From Episyrphus balteatus (taxonomy: Eukaryota > Arthropoda > Insecta > Diptera > Syrphidae), in assembly GCF_945859705.1 (NCBI RefSeq), contig NC_079137.1, positions 40,027,054 to 40,091,053 of the forward strand: a DNA stretch of 64,000 nt, written 5' to 3'. Position 1 is the first letter of the stretch. Every line of letters begins with the position of its first letter. Below, piece after piece: positions 47,973 through 57,434 of the stretch. The notes beneath the pieces are model-generated. The model had not been told where the DNA came from. It worked only from the letters and a program-made list of their open reading frames with translations, and searched no databases. The translations under genes and the position numbers were made by a program.

Positions 47973-49535
47973 GTTGCAATCACTTTAAATTTATGTTTTA
48001 AAATTTGTATTTTAGTTACTGAACTGAAAAAAATACATACAAAATGGTTGTCTGTAAAGTCTGATAACCAGCTTGTCGTTCTCGGATCTCGAACTATGTA
48101 AAGCACAAAATCTACTTCAAAAATCTTACAAGAACGTTATTGATTATTATGTCAAGTAATGATATAATGTCGACGTCAATCAATCTGTATTTGAAGTTTT
48201 CTACACATCAATATTTACATACCTCTGCTAGACGTCAACCTCCTTCTTATCAAAACTTTTGGGATCAAAAACCTTTGTTATTATTCTAAAGTTATTTAAA
48301 GTTATAACACATAACAATATTTAATCCATAACATGTAGGAGTATTATATTTTCATGAAATTATAGAGGAAAATTAACCCAACATTTCTTTTTGTCTTCAT
48401 AGCCTTATACTTATACTAAACTTTACGTTTATCGCGAGCAAAAGGTAAAACTTTTTAATGTCACAAGTTAGCTGAATTCCAGATATATACGAAAACAAGG
48501 CCCAAAGCCTTTTACAAACTTTTAACATGACAAGAAAATACATCGAACATACAAAAATATGTAGAACAAAAGTTTGTATAGTAGTTTTAGGTATCGATGA
48601 TTACCCAACTCATCGACATGATTACCGCAACGCAAAAACACACAAGAGAAAATAATATGTAAGCTTGCAAAAAAAAAAACAAGCTGAAAACAACGACAAG
48701 CAGTTCTCTATACGAACAACAAGGTCGAACCTTAAATTCAGTAGGAGGTTCTATATTTAACATCTATAGAGCTTACCTATAAAATTGTTTGTATTTTGGC
48801 AGCGTATAGAAATACTCGTAAAATAAGAACTATGACCCCCCAAACCACTTTTTCTACCAAAATCACATCATATAGGAACCCTTTGCATACCTTACCTATG
48901 GCTGGTACAAACAAAAAAAAAATCATCCTTGTTCCTTGTCTTTTGCCGTGTTGAAAATGTACATGAAAAACAAATCCCTCGCACCAAAACTATTTGATCT
49001 ACTACCATGTTGGGAAAATTAAATGAACACACTATGTTACCTATGTGTTCGTTTCGGCAACAAAATTGCGGTGTTAGTCCGGAACATTCTTATAAAACTC
49101 TCTGCGATGACAGGATGGAGAGAACTTTGGTGCTTGTTTTGTGCATGGAAAGTGCGACAGGAATTTCGTTTAGTTTCCAAGTCAGAAGAGGTGATTATGG
49201 TAATATAAGTTAGTTAAGTAGACAATTTAGAAATGAGTAGGTACCCGTAAAGTGAAAATGCAGGAATTCTTACCAAGAAAATCTTAAACACTACCTATGA
49301 GCAAATTTAATTTTAAAATTCTGGGTTATTAGGAAGGATTTTAAAATTTTAAGCAAAAGACTTTGGGCTGATAAGAAAACGGAAAGCATTTTCAACAACT
49401 AGATCGGACTCTTCGGTCATCTTCTATTTAATGGGAGGACAACGAATATAAATTGGAATTATTCTTCTCTATTATCGACGACAGTCAATTGTGCTTTAAG
49501 TGGAGTAATTAAAGCTTTAAAAAATGGCAATATTA
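47973..49535. other. Moderately AT-rich unique sequence
   Basis: Frames at 49007-49213 and 49023-49208 overlap in different phases; neither is recognised. CAAGCTTACATATTA-type and ACAACGACAAGC words occur near 48660-48700. Confidence 0.4.
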
Positions 49536-49690
49536 CAAGGAGAAAAAAAGGGCACCTTAAAATAAGATGATATCCGCTTAATATAAGGTGATTCCACTTC
49601 CACTTAAATTCAGTTAAATTTAATGTGAATCTCAATGAGATGAGATTATCTCATCTTATATTAATGTTAATTTTCATCTTGAAAAACCTA
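49536..49690 (-). mobile_element. SINE-type end, headless copy
   Basis: AAGGAGAAAAAAAGGGCACC then TTAAAATAAGATGATATCCG and CTTAATATAAGGTGATT match the body end of the SINE family, closest to the form at 12.5 kb. No tRNA-like head was found, so it is truncated or a subfamily. Confidence 0.5.
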
Positions 49691-50043
49691 TAAAAAATAA
49701 AAAAAAAAGAGTGTGTGTACACATGTACACGCGACTGAAGTTATACTTCTCATTCAGTATATGTAAATGAATTTCATTTGATATTTTTAATTTCTATTAT
49801 GAAGTTATTAATCTAATAATAACACTAAGTTTTTTTTACATTTTTATCAAGTGAACAATAAATTAATTCTTTCATCCTCCTTGCGTCCATGTAGTTTTCA
49901 ATTTATTCTGTGAAATTTACTCATGTTGTGCGGTTCAGAACGTACGGTATATGTTTAACGAAAGTAAATGAATTGCGCATAAAATGTGCGATATGGTAAT
50001 TTTATGAGAATTGTGTGTGCTTCAGCACTAGTATTAGCAATAT
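49691..50043. other. Spacer before the hAT element
   Basis: A GTGTGTGTACACATGTACACG patch lies at about 49711. Nothing else is recognised. Confidence 0.45.
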
Positions 50044-50059
50044 GGAACTTGCAGGGTTA

Positions 50060-50260
50060 CTACAAAGCTCAAAAGTGAGCTGAGCTCAGCTCACATCTCA
50101 GCTCAAATTTTAAGCTAGCTCACTTTTAAACTATGTACCATAGCTCCAGCTCATTTGAGCTGAGCTGAAAGTGAGCTGAGCTGTTGGGTGAGCTAAGCTG
50201 TCGGTGAGCTGAGCTGTTGGGTGAGCTAAGGTAAAGTGAGCTGAGCTGTGATGGGTGAGG
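50060..50260. repeat. GAGCT-rich subterminal repeat, left block
   Basis: GAGCTGAGCT, TCAGCTCA and GGTGAGCTAAGCTG recur at 10-25 bp spacing. The related right block is at 52329-52428, and a copy of it lies at about 53780-53870. Confidence 0.85.
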
Positions 50261-50491
50261 GGTTACATTGATTTTTATTTGGAAAGTATAATGAAATATG
50301 AAGATATTTTAAACTTTTATAAAACACCATTGCTTAAGATGTTTGGTTCTAGTTATTAATGGAATTATTTTAACACATGGATATTTTTATAAATAAAACA
50401 GATAATTTTTCGTGATCTTTTTTCTTGGTTTTTTTAATAGTAAATATATTTCTATTTTTTGAGTAAAATATTTCTTTTTTTATCATAAAAA

Positions 50492-52328
50492 AAATCCGGT
50501 ACAATCCGGTCTTTCGATTTTTTTTCAAAATTCCGAGAAAATCGCCTTTGAAAGTTGGGGTAAAATTTTTTTTTCGAAAAATTCCCGAATCTTTGAACGC
50601 TCCTAGAAGCTAAACCGCTTGAGAGCAATTTTTGGGAGTGATGGCTAATGATAGCTTGTGTCATGGGCCTACGCTTTGCACATTATAAGATTTTAAAAAA
50701 ATTGCCTTCCATGTTAAACCGCCACATCATGCCTATTTTATCAGAATCGTGCTTATTTTTTTTTTTACTTTTAAGTTCTCCCGGTTTGAGAACGCGTGGA
50801 CCTACAGGAATGAGAGTTGTACCCAAATGTAGGTTAGAGTCCCCGCTACCTTTTGGCATCAAAAATTTTATTTTCATTTTCTTCAAAATTCCGCGATATA
50901 GGCGTTGGAACGCTTTATGGGGGTAGTTCCATATGAAAGGTTATATTCTCAGCTACCCGATAGTGGTATAATCCGGTTTTTCGATTTTTTTTTCAAAATT
51001 CCGAGAAAATCGCCTTTGAAAGTTTTGGTAAAATTTTTTTTCGAAAAATCCCCGAATCTTTGAACGCTCCTAGAAGCTAAACCGCTTGAGAGCAATTTTT
51101 GGGAGTGATGGCTAATGATAGCTTGTGTCATGGGCCTACGCTTTGCACATTATAAGATTTTAAAAAAATTGCCTTCCATGTTAAACCGCCACATCATGCC
51201 TATTTTATCAGAATCGTGCTTATTTTTTTTTTACTTTTAAGTTCTCCCGGTTTGAGAACGCGTGGACCTACAGGAATGAGAGTTGTACCCAAATGTAGGT
51301 TAGAGTCCCCGCTACCTTTTGGCATCAAAAATTTTATTTTCATTTTCTTCAAAATTCCGCGATATAGGCGTTGGAACGCTTTATGGGGGTAGTTCCATAT
51401 GAAAGGTTATATTCTCAGCTACCCGATAGTGGTATAATCCGGTTTTTCGATTTTTTTTTTCAAAATTCCGAGAAAATCGCCTTTGAAAGTTTTGGTAAAT
51501 TTTTTTTTCGAAAAATCCCCGAATCTTTGAACGCTCCTAGAAGCTAAACCGCTTGAGAGCAATTTTTGGGAGTGATGGCTAATGATAGCTTGTGTCATGG
51601 GCCTACGCTTTGCACATTATAAGATTTTAAAAAAATTGCCTTCCATGTTAAACCGCCACATCATGCCTATTTTATCAGAATCGTGCTTATTTTTTTTTTT
51701 ACTTTTAAGTTCTCCCGGTTTGAGAACGCGTGGACCTACAGGGATGGGAGTTGTACCCAAATATAGGTTAGAGTCCCCGCTTCCTTTTGGCATTAAAAAT
51801 TTTATTTTCATTTTCTTCAAAATTCCGCGATATAGGCGTTGGAACGCTTTGACCTAGAGACATGGGGGTAGTTCCATATGAAAGGTTATATTCTCAGCTA
51901 CCCGATAGTGGTATAATCCGGTTTTTCGATTTTTTTCAAAATTCCGAGAAAATCGCGTTTGAAAGTTGGGGTAAAATTTTTTTCCGAAAAATCCCCGAAT
52001 GTTTGAACGCTCCTGGAAGCTAAGCCGCTTGAGAGCAATTATTGGGAGTGATGCCAACTGATAGCTTGTGTCATGGGCCTACGCTTTGCTCATTGTCAGA
52101 TTTTTAAAAAATCGGCTTCCATGTTAAACCGCCACATCATGCCTATTTTTTCAGAATCGTGTCTATTTTTTTTTTACTTTTAAGTTCTCCCGGTTTGAGA
52201 ACGCGTGGACCTACAGGGATGATAGTTGTACCCAAATGTAGGTTAGAGTCCCCGCTACATTTTGGCATCAAAAAATTTTTTTTCATTTTCTTCAAAATTC
52301 CGAGATATAGACGTTGGAAGTTGAGGGC
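50492..52328. repeat. Family A tandem array, four monomers of 466-479 bp
   Basis: Monomer boundaries taken at GGGTAGTTCCATATGAAAGG fall at 50921, 51387 and 51866, giving periods of 466 and 479 bp. The first monomer starts at 50492, lacking the usual start, and the last ends at 52328. Monomers 1-3 are almost identical by eye. Open frames such as 50648-50926 and 51582-51857 repeat in each monomer with the same translation (IACVMGLRFAHYKILKKLPS). This is expected of a recent array and is not evidence of a protein. Confidence 0.9.
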
Positions 52329-52440
52329 GCTCAATTTCAGCTCAGCTCACTTTCAGCTCAGCTCTAATGAGCTAGCTAGCTCAAAAGTGAGCTAGCTCAA
52401 ATTTGAGCTGAGCTGAAATGTGAGCTTTTTACAACCCTGG

Positions 52441-52650
52441 CAACTTGCCACATGGAAATTACCACATGCAACTTGCCACATGCAACTTGCCACATGTAAC
52501 TTGCCACATGCAACTTGCCACATGCAACTTGCCACACGCAACTTGCCATGTGCAGCTTGCCACACGCAACTTGCCACATACAACTTGCCACATGCAACTT
52601 GCCACATGCAACTTGCCACATACAACTTGCCACATGCAACTTGCCACATG
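52441..52650. repeat. 14 bp minisatellite, CAACTTGCCACATG, about 15 units
   Basis: Units are near perfect (variants CATG, CACG, CATA). The target sequence of the adjacent hAT element (GCAACTTG) is part of this unit. Reading frames on both strands show repeated HATCHMQLATCNLP-like peptides that are by-products. Confidence 0.92.
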
Positions 52651-52858
52651 AAACATGTAACTTGCAACGTGTTGTGTGTTTTATGTTTGCCGTACTGCGG
52701 CGTACTGCATTTGTAAATACTAAGAGGCAGTACGCCTACTCTAAAGGTGAAACGACAGCCCTGCTACCCAGGGTGATCGCGTCATAATCCCTTTGACATT
52801 CTTGTCAAAAAGTAAATTTTCATGCCCACCCTCCCATAAGAAGTATAACTTCAAAAAT
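52651..52858. repeat. Tail sequence, first copy of a tandem segmental duplication
   Basis: AAACATGTAACTTGCAACGT, TTGCCGTACTGCGGCGTACT, GTGAAACGACAGCCCTGCTA, CCCAGGGTGATCGCGTCATA and CCCTCCCATAAGAAGTATAA recur at 54065-54268 with few differences; one is AGAGGCAGTACG here, missing or altered in the second copy. Confidence 0.9.
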
Positions 52859-54268
52859 TCCGGTACAATCCGGTTTTTCGACTTTTTTCAAAATTCCGAG
52901 AAAATCGGTTTTGAAAGTTGGGGTAATTTTTTTTTTCGAAAAATCCCCGAATCTTTAAACGCTCCTGGAAGCTAAACCGCTTTAGAACAATTTTTGGGAG
53001 CGATGCCAAATGATAGCTTGTGTCATGGGCCTACGCTTTGCACATTATCAGATCTAAAAAAAATCGCCTTCCATGTTAAACCACCACATCATGCCTTTTT
53101 TTTCAGAATCGCGCCTATTTTTTTTTACTTTTAAGTTCTCCCGGTTTGATAACGCGTGGACCTACAGGAATGGGAGTTGTACCCAAATGTAGTTTAGAGT
53201 CCCCGCTATCTTTTGGCATCAAAAATTTTATTTTCATTTTCTTCAAAATTCCGCGTTGGAAGTCGGGGGCGCGAAAATACTTCTGGGAGCTGAACGCTTT
53301 GATCTAGAGACAGTGGAGTGGTGACATATGAAAGCTTATATTCTCAGCTAGCCGATAGTGGTATAATCCGGTTTTTCGATTTTTTTCAAAATTCCGAGAA
53401 AATCGCGTTTGAAAGTTGGGGTAAAATTTTTTTTCGAAAAATCCCCGAATCTTTGAACGCTCCTGGAAGCTAAACCGCTTGAGAGCAATTTTTGGGAGTG
53501 ATGCCCAATGATAGCTTGTGTCATGGGCCTACGCTTTGCACATTGTCAGATTTTTAAAAAATCGCCTTCCATGTTAAACCGCCACATCATGCCTATTTTT
53601 TCGGAATCGTGCCTATTTTTTTTTTTTACTTTTAAGTTCTCCCGGTTTGAGAACGCGTGGACCTACAGGAATGAGAGTTGTACCCAAATGTAGGTTAGAG
53701 TCCCCGCTACCTTTTGGCATCAAAAAAATTTTTTTCATTTTTTTTCAAAATTCCGAGATATAGGCGTTGAAAGTTGGGGCGCTCACTTTCAGCTCAGCTC
53801 AAATGAGCTAAGCTATGGTACAGCTCAAATTTGAGCTGAGCTGTGAGCTGAGCTGAAATGTGAGCTTTTTGCAACCCTGGCAACTTGCCACATGGAAATT
53901 ACCACATGCAACTTGCCACATGCAACTTGCCATATGTAACTTGCCACATGCAACTTGCCACGCGCAACTTGCCACATGCAACTTGCCACACATACAACTT
54001 GCCACATGCAACTTGCCACATGCAACTTGCCACATACGACTTGCCACATGCAACTTTCCACATGAAACATGTAACTTGCAACGTGTTGTGTGTTTTATGT
54101 TTGCCGTACTGCGGCGTACTGCATTTTTAAATACTAAAGTACTGCCTACTCTAAAGGTGAAACGACAGCCCTGCTACCCAGGGTGATCGCGTCATAATCC
54201 CTTTGACATTCTTGTCAAATAGTAAATTTTCATACCCACCCTCCCATAAGAAGTATAACTTCAAAAAT
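52852..54268. repeat. Second copy of the family A / GAGCT / minisatellite / tail block
   Basis: The order is family A monomers at 52852-53310 and 53311-53780, the GAGCT right block with CTTTTTGCAACCCTGG at about 53780-53880, the 14 bp minisatellite and the tail. This repeats the order of 51400-52858 but lacks a left GAGCT end. It is best explained by a tandem duplication whose breakpoint joins the tail (TTCAAAAATT) to family A (CCGGTACAATCCGG). Confidence 0.85.
53881..54064. repeat. 14 bp minisatellite, second array, about 13 units
   Basis: The unit is the same as at 52441-52650, but with fewer repeats and one irregular CACACATACAAC unit near 53990. The difference in copy number between duplicates shows the array length changes. 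Confidence 0.92.
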
Positions 54269-54309
54269 TATTAAAATTATAGTCACACTTTAGTTTTAGT
54301 ATCATACTC

Positions 54310-54537
54310 ATTTTCAACAGTTAGATAGCACGATGGTAAGGCACTCGCCTGGTTAACCAATAGTTGTAGGTTCGATACCCATAGTGGATGCCAGTTCTTT
54401 TTTTCTTATTTAGGTGAAGTGAGAGATCATCTTATTATCACATTCAAGAAATTAATGTGATTTGTCACCTTATATTTATAAGGTGGAAGTCATCAAAAAT
54501 CTGCTTAATTTTATGTGGTCTGGTCTTTTTTCTCTGG
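54310..54537 (+). mobile_element. tRNA-derived SINE with clear A and B boxes
   Basis: TAGCACGATGG (54326-54336) resembles the polymerase III A box TRGCNNAGYNGG. GGTTCGATACC (54369-54379) fits the B box GGTTCGANNCC. Their start-to-start distance of 43 bp is that of a tRNA. The body (TTCAAGAAATTAATGTGATT, TGTCACCTTATA, CTTAATTTTATGTGGTCTGG) and the TCTTTTTTCTCT end follow. Sequence between the boxes (AAGGCACTCGCCTGGTTAAC) can form an anticodon-like arm, but the acceptor stem is not preserved, so it is not a tRNA gene. Confidence 0.78.
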
Positions 54538-54612
54538 TCTTCTTGTAGACAACCCGCCCGAGCAGCTCTGATTTTGAAGTTTTTTTTAACGACGGTAATT
54601 AAAAATACTTCA

Positions 54613-54986
54613 TAATTTGTTAAATTTGACCAATTTTTTAGAGTAAATATTCCACTGTAGTTAGGCTATTTTGGTCTACATAAAGCAAATGCGAATAAAA
54701 ACAAGTTCTATCCCATTATTTTCCCAACGTTTCGTAAGTATTTCTTAGTACTTCATCAGGGGTAATTTATTCAATTTAACAATTCAAAACATAATACATA
54801 ATTTGTTTCCCTTCCGCTCCTATTGCATATATCCCGGAGACGGCACTGACACAAAATTGAACATAAAAAAAAAAAAAAAAATGTAAATATAAATGCAAGA
54901 ACAATTAAGCAAAAAATAAATAAATAAAACTAACAAACTCAAATATGACAATTAACACTTATATCACAGCTGGGTATCAAGTACTT
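54613..54986 (-). mobile_element. 374 bp insert flanked by a 17 bp direct repeat
   Basis: TAATTAAAAATACTTCA occurs at 54596-54612 and again at 54987-55003. The opposite arm of the host (about 57400-57425) has this region uninterrupted, so the direct repeat looks like a target duplication. The insert carries the hammerhead-like motif, an A run (about 54865-54881) and AATAAATAAATAAAA. Orientation is taken from the ribozyme. It could be a fragment of a Penelope-like retroelement or a retrozyme-like element; no reverse transcriptase remains. Confidence 0.55.
54720..54767 (-). ncRNA. Hammerhead-ribozyme-like motif
   Basis: On the minus strand the order is ATTACCC, CTGATGA, AAGTA-CTAAGAAA-TACTT-A, then CGAAACGTTGGG. 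CTGATGA and GAAA are the invariant hammerhead core. AAGTA/TACTT gives a stem II, GAA-AC-GT-T gives the minimal self-complementary stem III, and CCC/GGG with A/U pairs gives stem I. Such minimal type I hammerheads, active as dimers, are known from Penelope-like elements. Weak points are a non-canonical stem II junction, a mismatch in stem I and the presence of only one copy. Activity is not implied. Confidence 0.5.
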
Positions 54987-55517
54987 TAATTAAAAATACT
55001 TCAATTTCTATAGGTTCAAAATTGCCAATGTTTTTTTTTTTTATTTAATTGAAGAGTTTTTTGAACAAAAAAATTTTGTTTTCGAAAATTTAGCTTAAAT
55101 TTCATAAATTAAATCTTTGCCGTCGGGTACACAGTCATAAATGAAAGTTTGCCAGAAAATGCGATTATTTTTATAGGTAGGTAAGAGTTACTCCAAATTT
55201 ATGTTTTTGATACCAATTAAAAGAGAAAAAAGAGCTTATTCTAATTACATCAAAACCTGGAAAGTGGAAATTTTTTACTTAACCCCTTTGTACTCGTAAG
55301 CAAAGAAATGATAACAAAAGATTGTTTAGGTAATTTAAGCAAAAACAAATATATGGGAGTGAGGGACAATATTTCATCATTTAAGCGATACAAAAAAAAA
55401 ATTGTAATTTGTAATTTTAGAAGCCTATTCTTGTAAAATTAAAATTAAACACATTGAATGAAGTGTTTTTGAAATTTTGAAAAAAAAAATTATATACGAA
55501 ATTTGAACGTATCTTTT

Positions 55518-56100
55518 TACTTGCTCTATAGGGCAAGTATTGGTTTCGTGCAGAAAGAAAAAAAATCGAGGTTTTAATCAAAACCAACATTACGTATTAC
55601 GATTATGTTGCTTGAAACTTGGTATAGATGATTTTTGGGTAATTTCCTAGGTCCGTTTTTTATATTTTTTTAATATCTCCTTTTTAACACATATCTCCCA
55701 TATACCGTTTTCGAGGTAGGTATTGTAATTTTCTCGAAAACGGCTCTTACGATTTTGATTAAATTTGGTGTACGTAATACTCTTATTGATTCTAACATAA
55801 AATTGCATTTTAAGTTTTTCTCAAAAAATGCCGGAACGGAAATATGTTATTGACATATTTTTAAGGTTCGTATATTTCATCAAAGCATAAGCCAATTTTA
55901 ATCAAAATTTATTTTATATCATTTTAAAGTGTGAAATAAAAAAAAAATATTTAAAAAGTTTTAGAAAAAATTAAAAATTTAATTTTTAATTTTTTTTTTT
56001 TTTCGAAACTTAACAAAATCATAAATTTACATTATATTTTTAAGATATCAACACTTTGAACTACAAGAGCAAGTACGTGCGACCCAGTCGTGCATTTTAT
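55518..56100 (+). mobile_element. Family B element, copy 3, uninterrupted
   Basis: It starts with the intact TACTTGC/GCAAGTA hairpin and GTATTGGTTTCGTGC, and ends ACAAGAGCAAGTACGTGCG then ACCCAGTCGTGCATTTTAT. GTGCGAC-CCA-GTCGTGC forms a 7 bp hairpin (with two G-T pairs) next to the right end. The length is 583 bp. It provides the empty site for the MITE insertion in copy 1. Confidence 0.85.
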
Positions 56101-56425
56101 TTTTTTTAATTTTCGTAATAAAATAATTCATATTTTATTTTTCAAATTTTGTAGGCAAAAAACAATATTGTTTTTTGAATTCAGCAAGGGAAATGTCAAA
56201 GCACTTTTTTAATAGAAGTTTTCAATTCAAAATTTTAATATACATTTTTTTTTCTTTATTCAAAAACCTTTATTGTTGAAGGTTAAATAGACATAGTTTG
56301 AAGGTCTTGTTTAAAACAAAGACCTAGAGAAAATCAATTATTATTTCAATACAAAAATTCTGTTTTTGTCAAAAACGAAACCCAATGAAATTGAAGTAAT
56401 TTTTTTTTTTCAAAACTATAAAATA

Positions 56426-56957
56426 CACTTAGGAGCAAAAAAATGGAATCAAACTTTTGCGTTTTTTTAAAACGTTAATTGGCCAGGATGTAATTGACAT
56501 ACATGAATGTTAATTGCACCATTAAAAAGCTTGAAACAAAGGCTTTAAATCAATACCAGGAACTTTAAAACCCGTTCACTTTATCAACATAAATGAAGCA
56601 TGTAAGCAAAAAAAGACTGAACTGAAACAGAGAGTATCTGGAAAATTTAACATTTTAAAAAAATTAAGTGCAATTTATTGACAGATAACGTCAATAGAAA
56701 CGGTAGGAAAAAAAAACTGAAATTGAAGCAGAGAATATCAAGAAAATTTAACATTTAGAAAAAAATGAAGTGCAATTTATTGACAGATAGCTATGATACT
56801 ATCGTATGCATTTTGAAGTTTTTACCAACAATTAAAAGTAAAAAGTTCAAGCTTTTAAATGAGACCATAAAACTTGAAGAAACATTATTTTATTAATTGC
56901 AATTTTTGTTTTAAATAAAAATTATCTTTTTTGATTCCGTTTTTTTGCTCTTAAGTG
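56426..56957. mobile_element. TA-flanked MITE (Tc1/mariner-like), 532 bp
   Basis: TA (56424-56425) precedes CACTTAGGAGCAAAAAAATG then GAATCAAA; the complement of the right end is CACTTAAGAGCAAAAAAACG then GAATCAAA, followed by TA (56958-56959). About 26 of 28 positions match. Inside, a roughly 98 bp unit is duplicated (56609-56690 and 56708-56790), sharing AAATTTAACATTT and GTGCAATTTATTGACAGATA. There is no transposase. Confidence 0.85.
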
Positions 56958-57434
56958 TATATTACCTTTTCTTTTTTTACAAATTTTAAGAAGTTCATAA
57001 ATATTTTATTGCGAAAAAGTTAGAAAAAAATTTCTTTAAAAGTTCTTCTGTTTGTTATCAATTTTTTTTTCAAAATTCGGAGTTTGAGGACCATTTTTTA
57101 AAAATCTCTTCATTAAATTTATTTGATTTAAATTTAACAGTAGGAATGTGTAAAAAAAAATGCAAAAATTATTTTTTTTTTTTGTGTTTGACGTCAGTTT
57201 GTGAGAAAATTGAATCTATCGCTTAAATGATGGAAGATTGTCCCTCACTCCCATATTTATTTTTTTTTTTCTTAAACTACTAAGACAATCTTTTGGTATC
57301 ATCTAATTTATAAAATTTAAACTAAAAAATTGTTTTTGTTCTTAAAACTTAACCTTAATAATTTCTAAAAATAATACGGCAACAGCCACAATTTTTAACC
57401 TATAGAGATCAAATTATTTTTAATTACCGACGTT

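Larger units (their letters stand above)
50052..52439. mobile_element. hAT-type element with GAGCT subterminal repeats enclosing family A
   Basis: The left end CAGGGTTACTACAAAGCTC and the complement of the right end, CAGGGTTGTAAAAAGCTC, form terminal inverted repeats. The flanks GGAACTTG (50044-50051) and GCAACTTG (52440-52447) match at 7 of 8 bases, as expected for a slightly aged hAT target duplication. The first 210 bp and last 110 bp are dense in GAGCT/AGCTGAGCT words in both orientations. Multiple subterminal motifs are where hAT transposases bind, so these may be expanded binding sites (inference). The interior is a tandem array of family A. No transposase frame is present. Confidence 0.8.
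54588..57434. mobile_element. Large inverted-repeat element hosting three insertions
   Basis: AACGACGGTAATTAAAAATA at the left is mirrored at the right (TATTTTTAATTACCGACGTT with small differences). Further inward both arms share TCTATAGGTT(C/A)AAAATTG, GATA(A/C)CAAAAGATTGT, ATGGGAGTGAGGGACAAT and TTTCATCATTTAAGCGATA or its variant. The arms extend about 500-900 bp once insertions are removed. It holds a 374 bp insert with a hammerhead-like motif, family B copy 3 and a TA-flanked MITE. No coding sequence is seen. Confidence 0.75.

Noticed and set aside
52441..52650. CRISPR array
   Set aside because: Contiguous 14 bp units without unique spacers; the other arrays (13, 42, 305-479 bp) also lack spacers, and the DNA appears to be animal.
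52392..52716. Cys/His-rich repeat peptides in several frames on both strands
   Set aside because: By-products of the CAACTTGCCACATG minisatellite; the second array at 53.9 kb shows the same effect.
54320..54392. True tRNA gene
   Set aside because: A and B boxes are spaced as in a tRNA, but the acceptor stem does not pair and the sequence continues into a SINE body shared with other copies.
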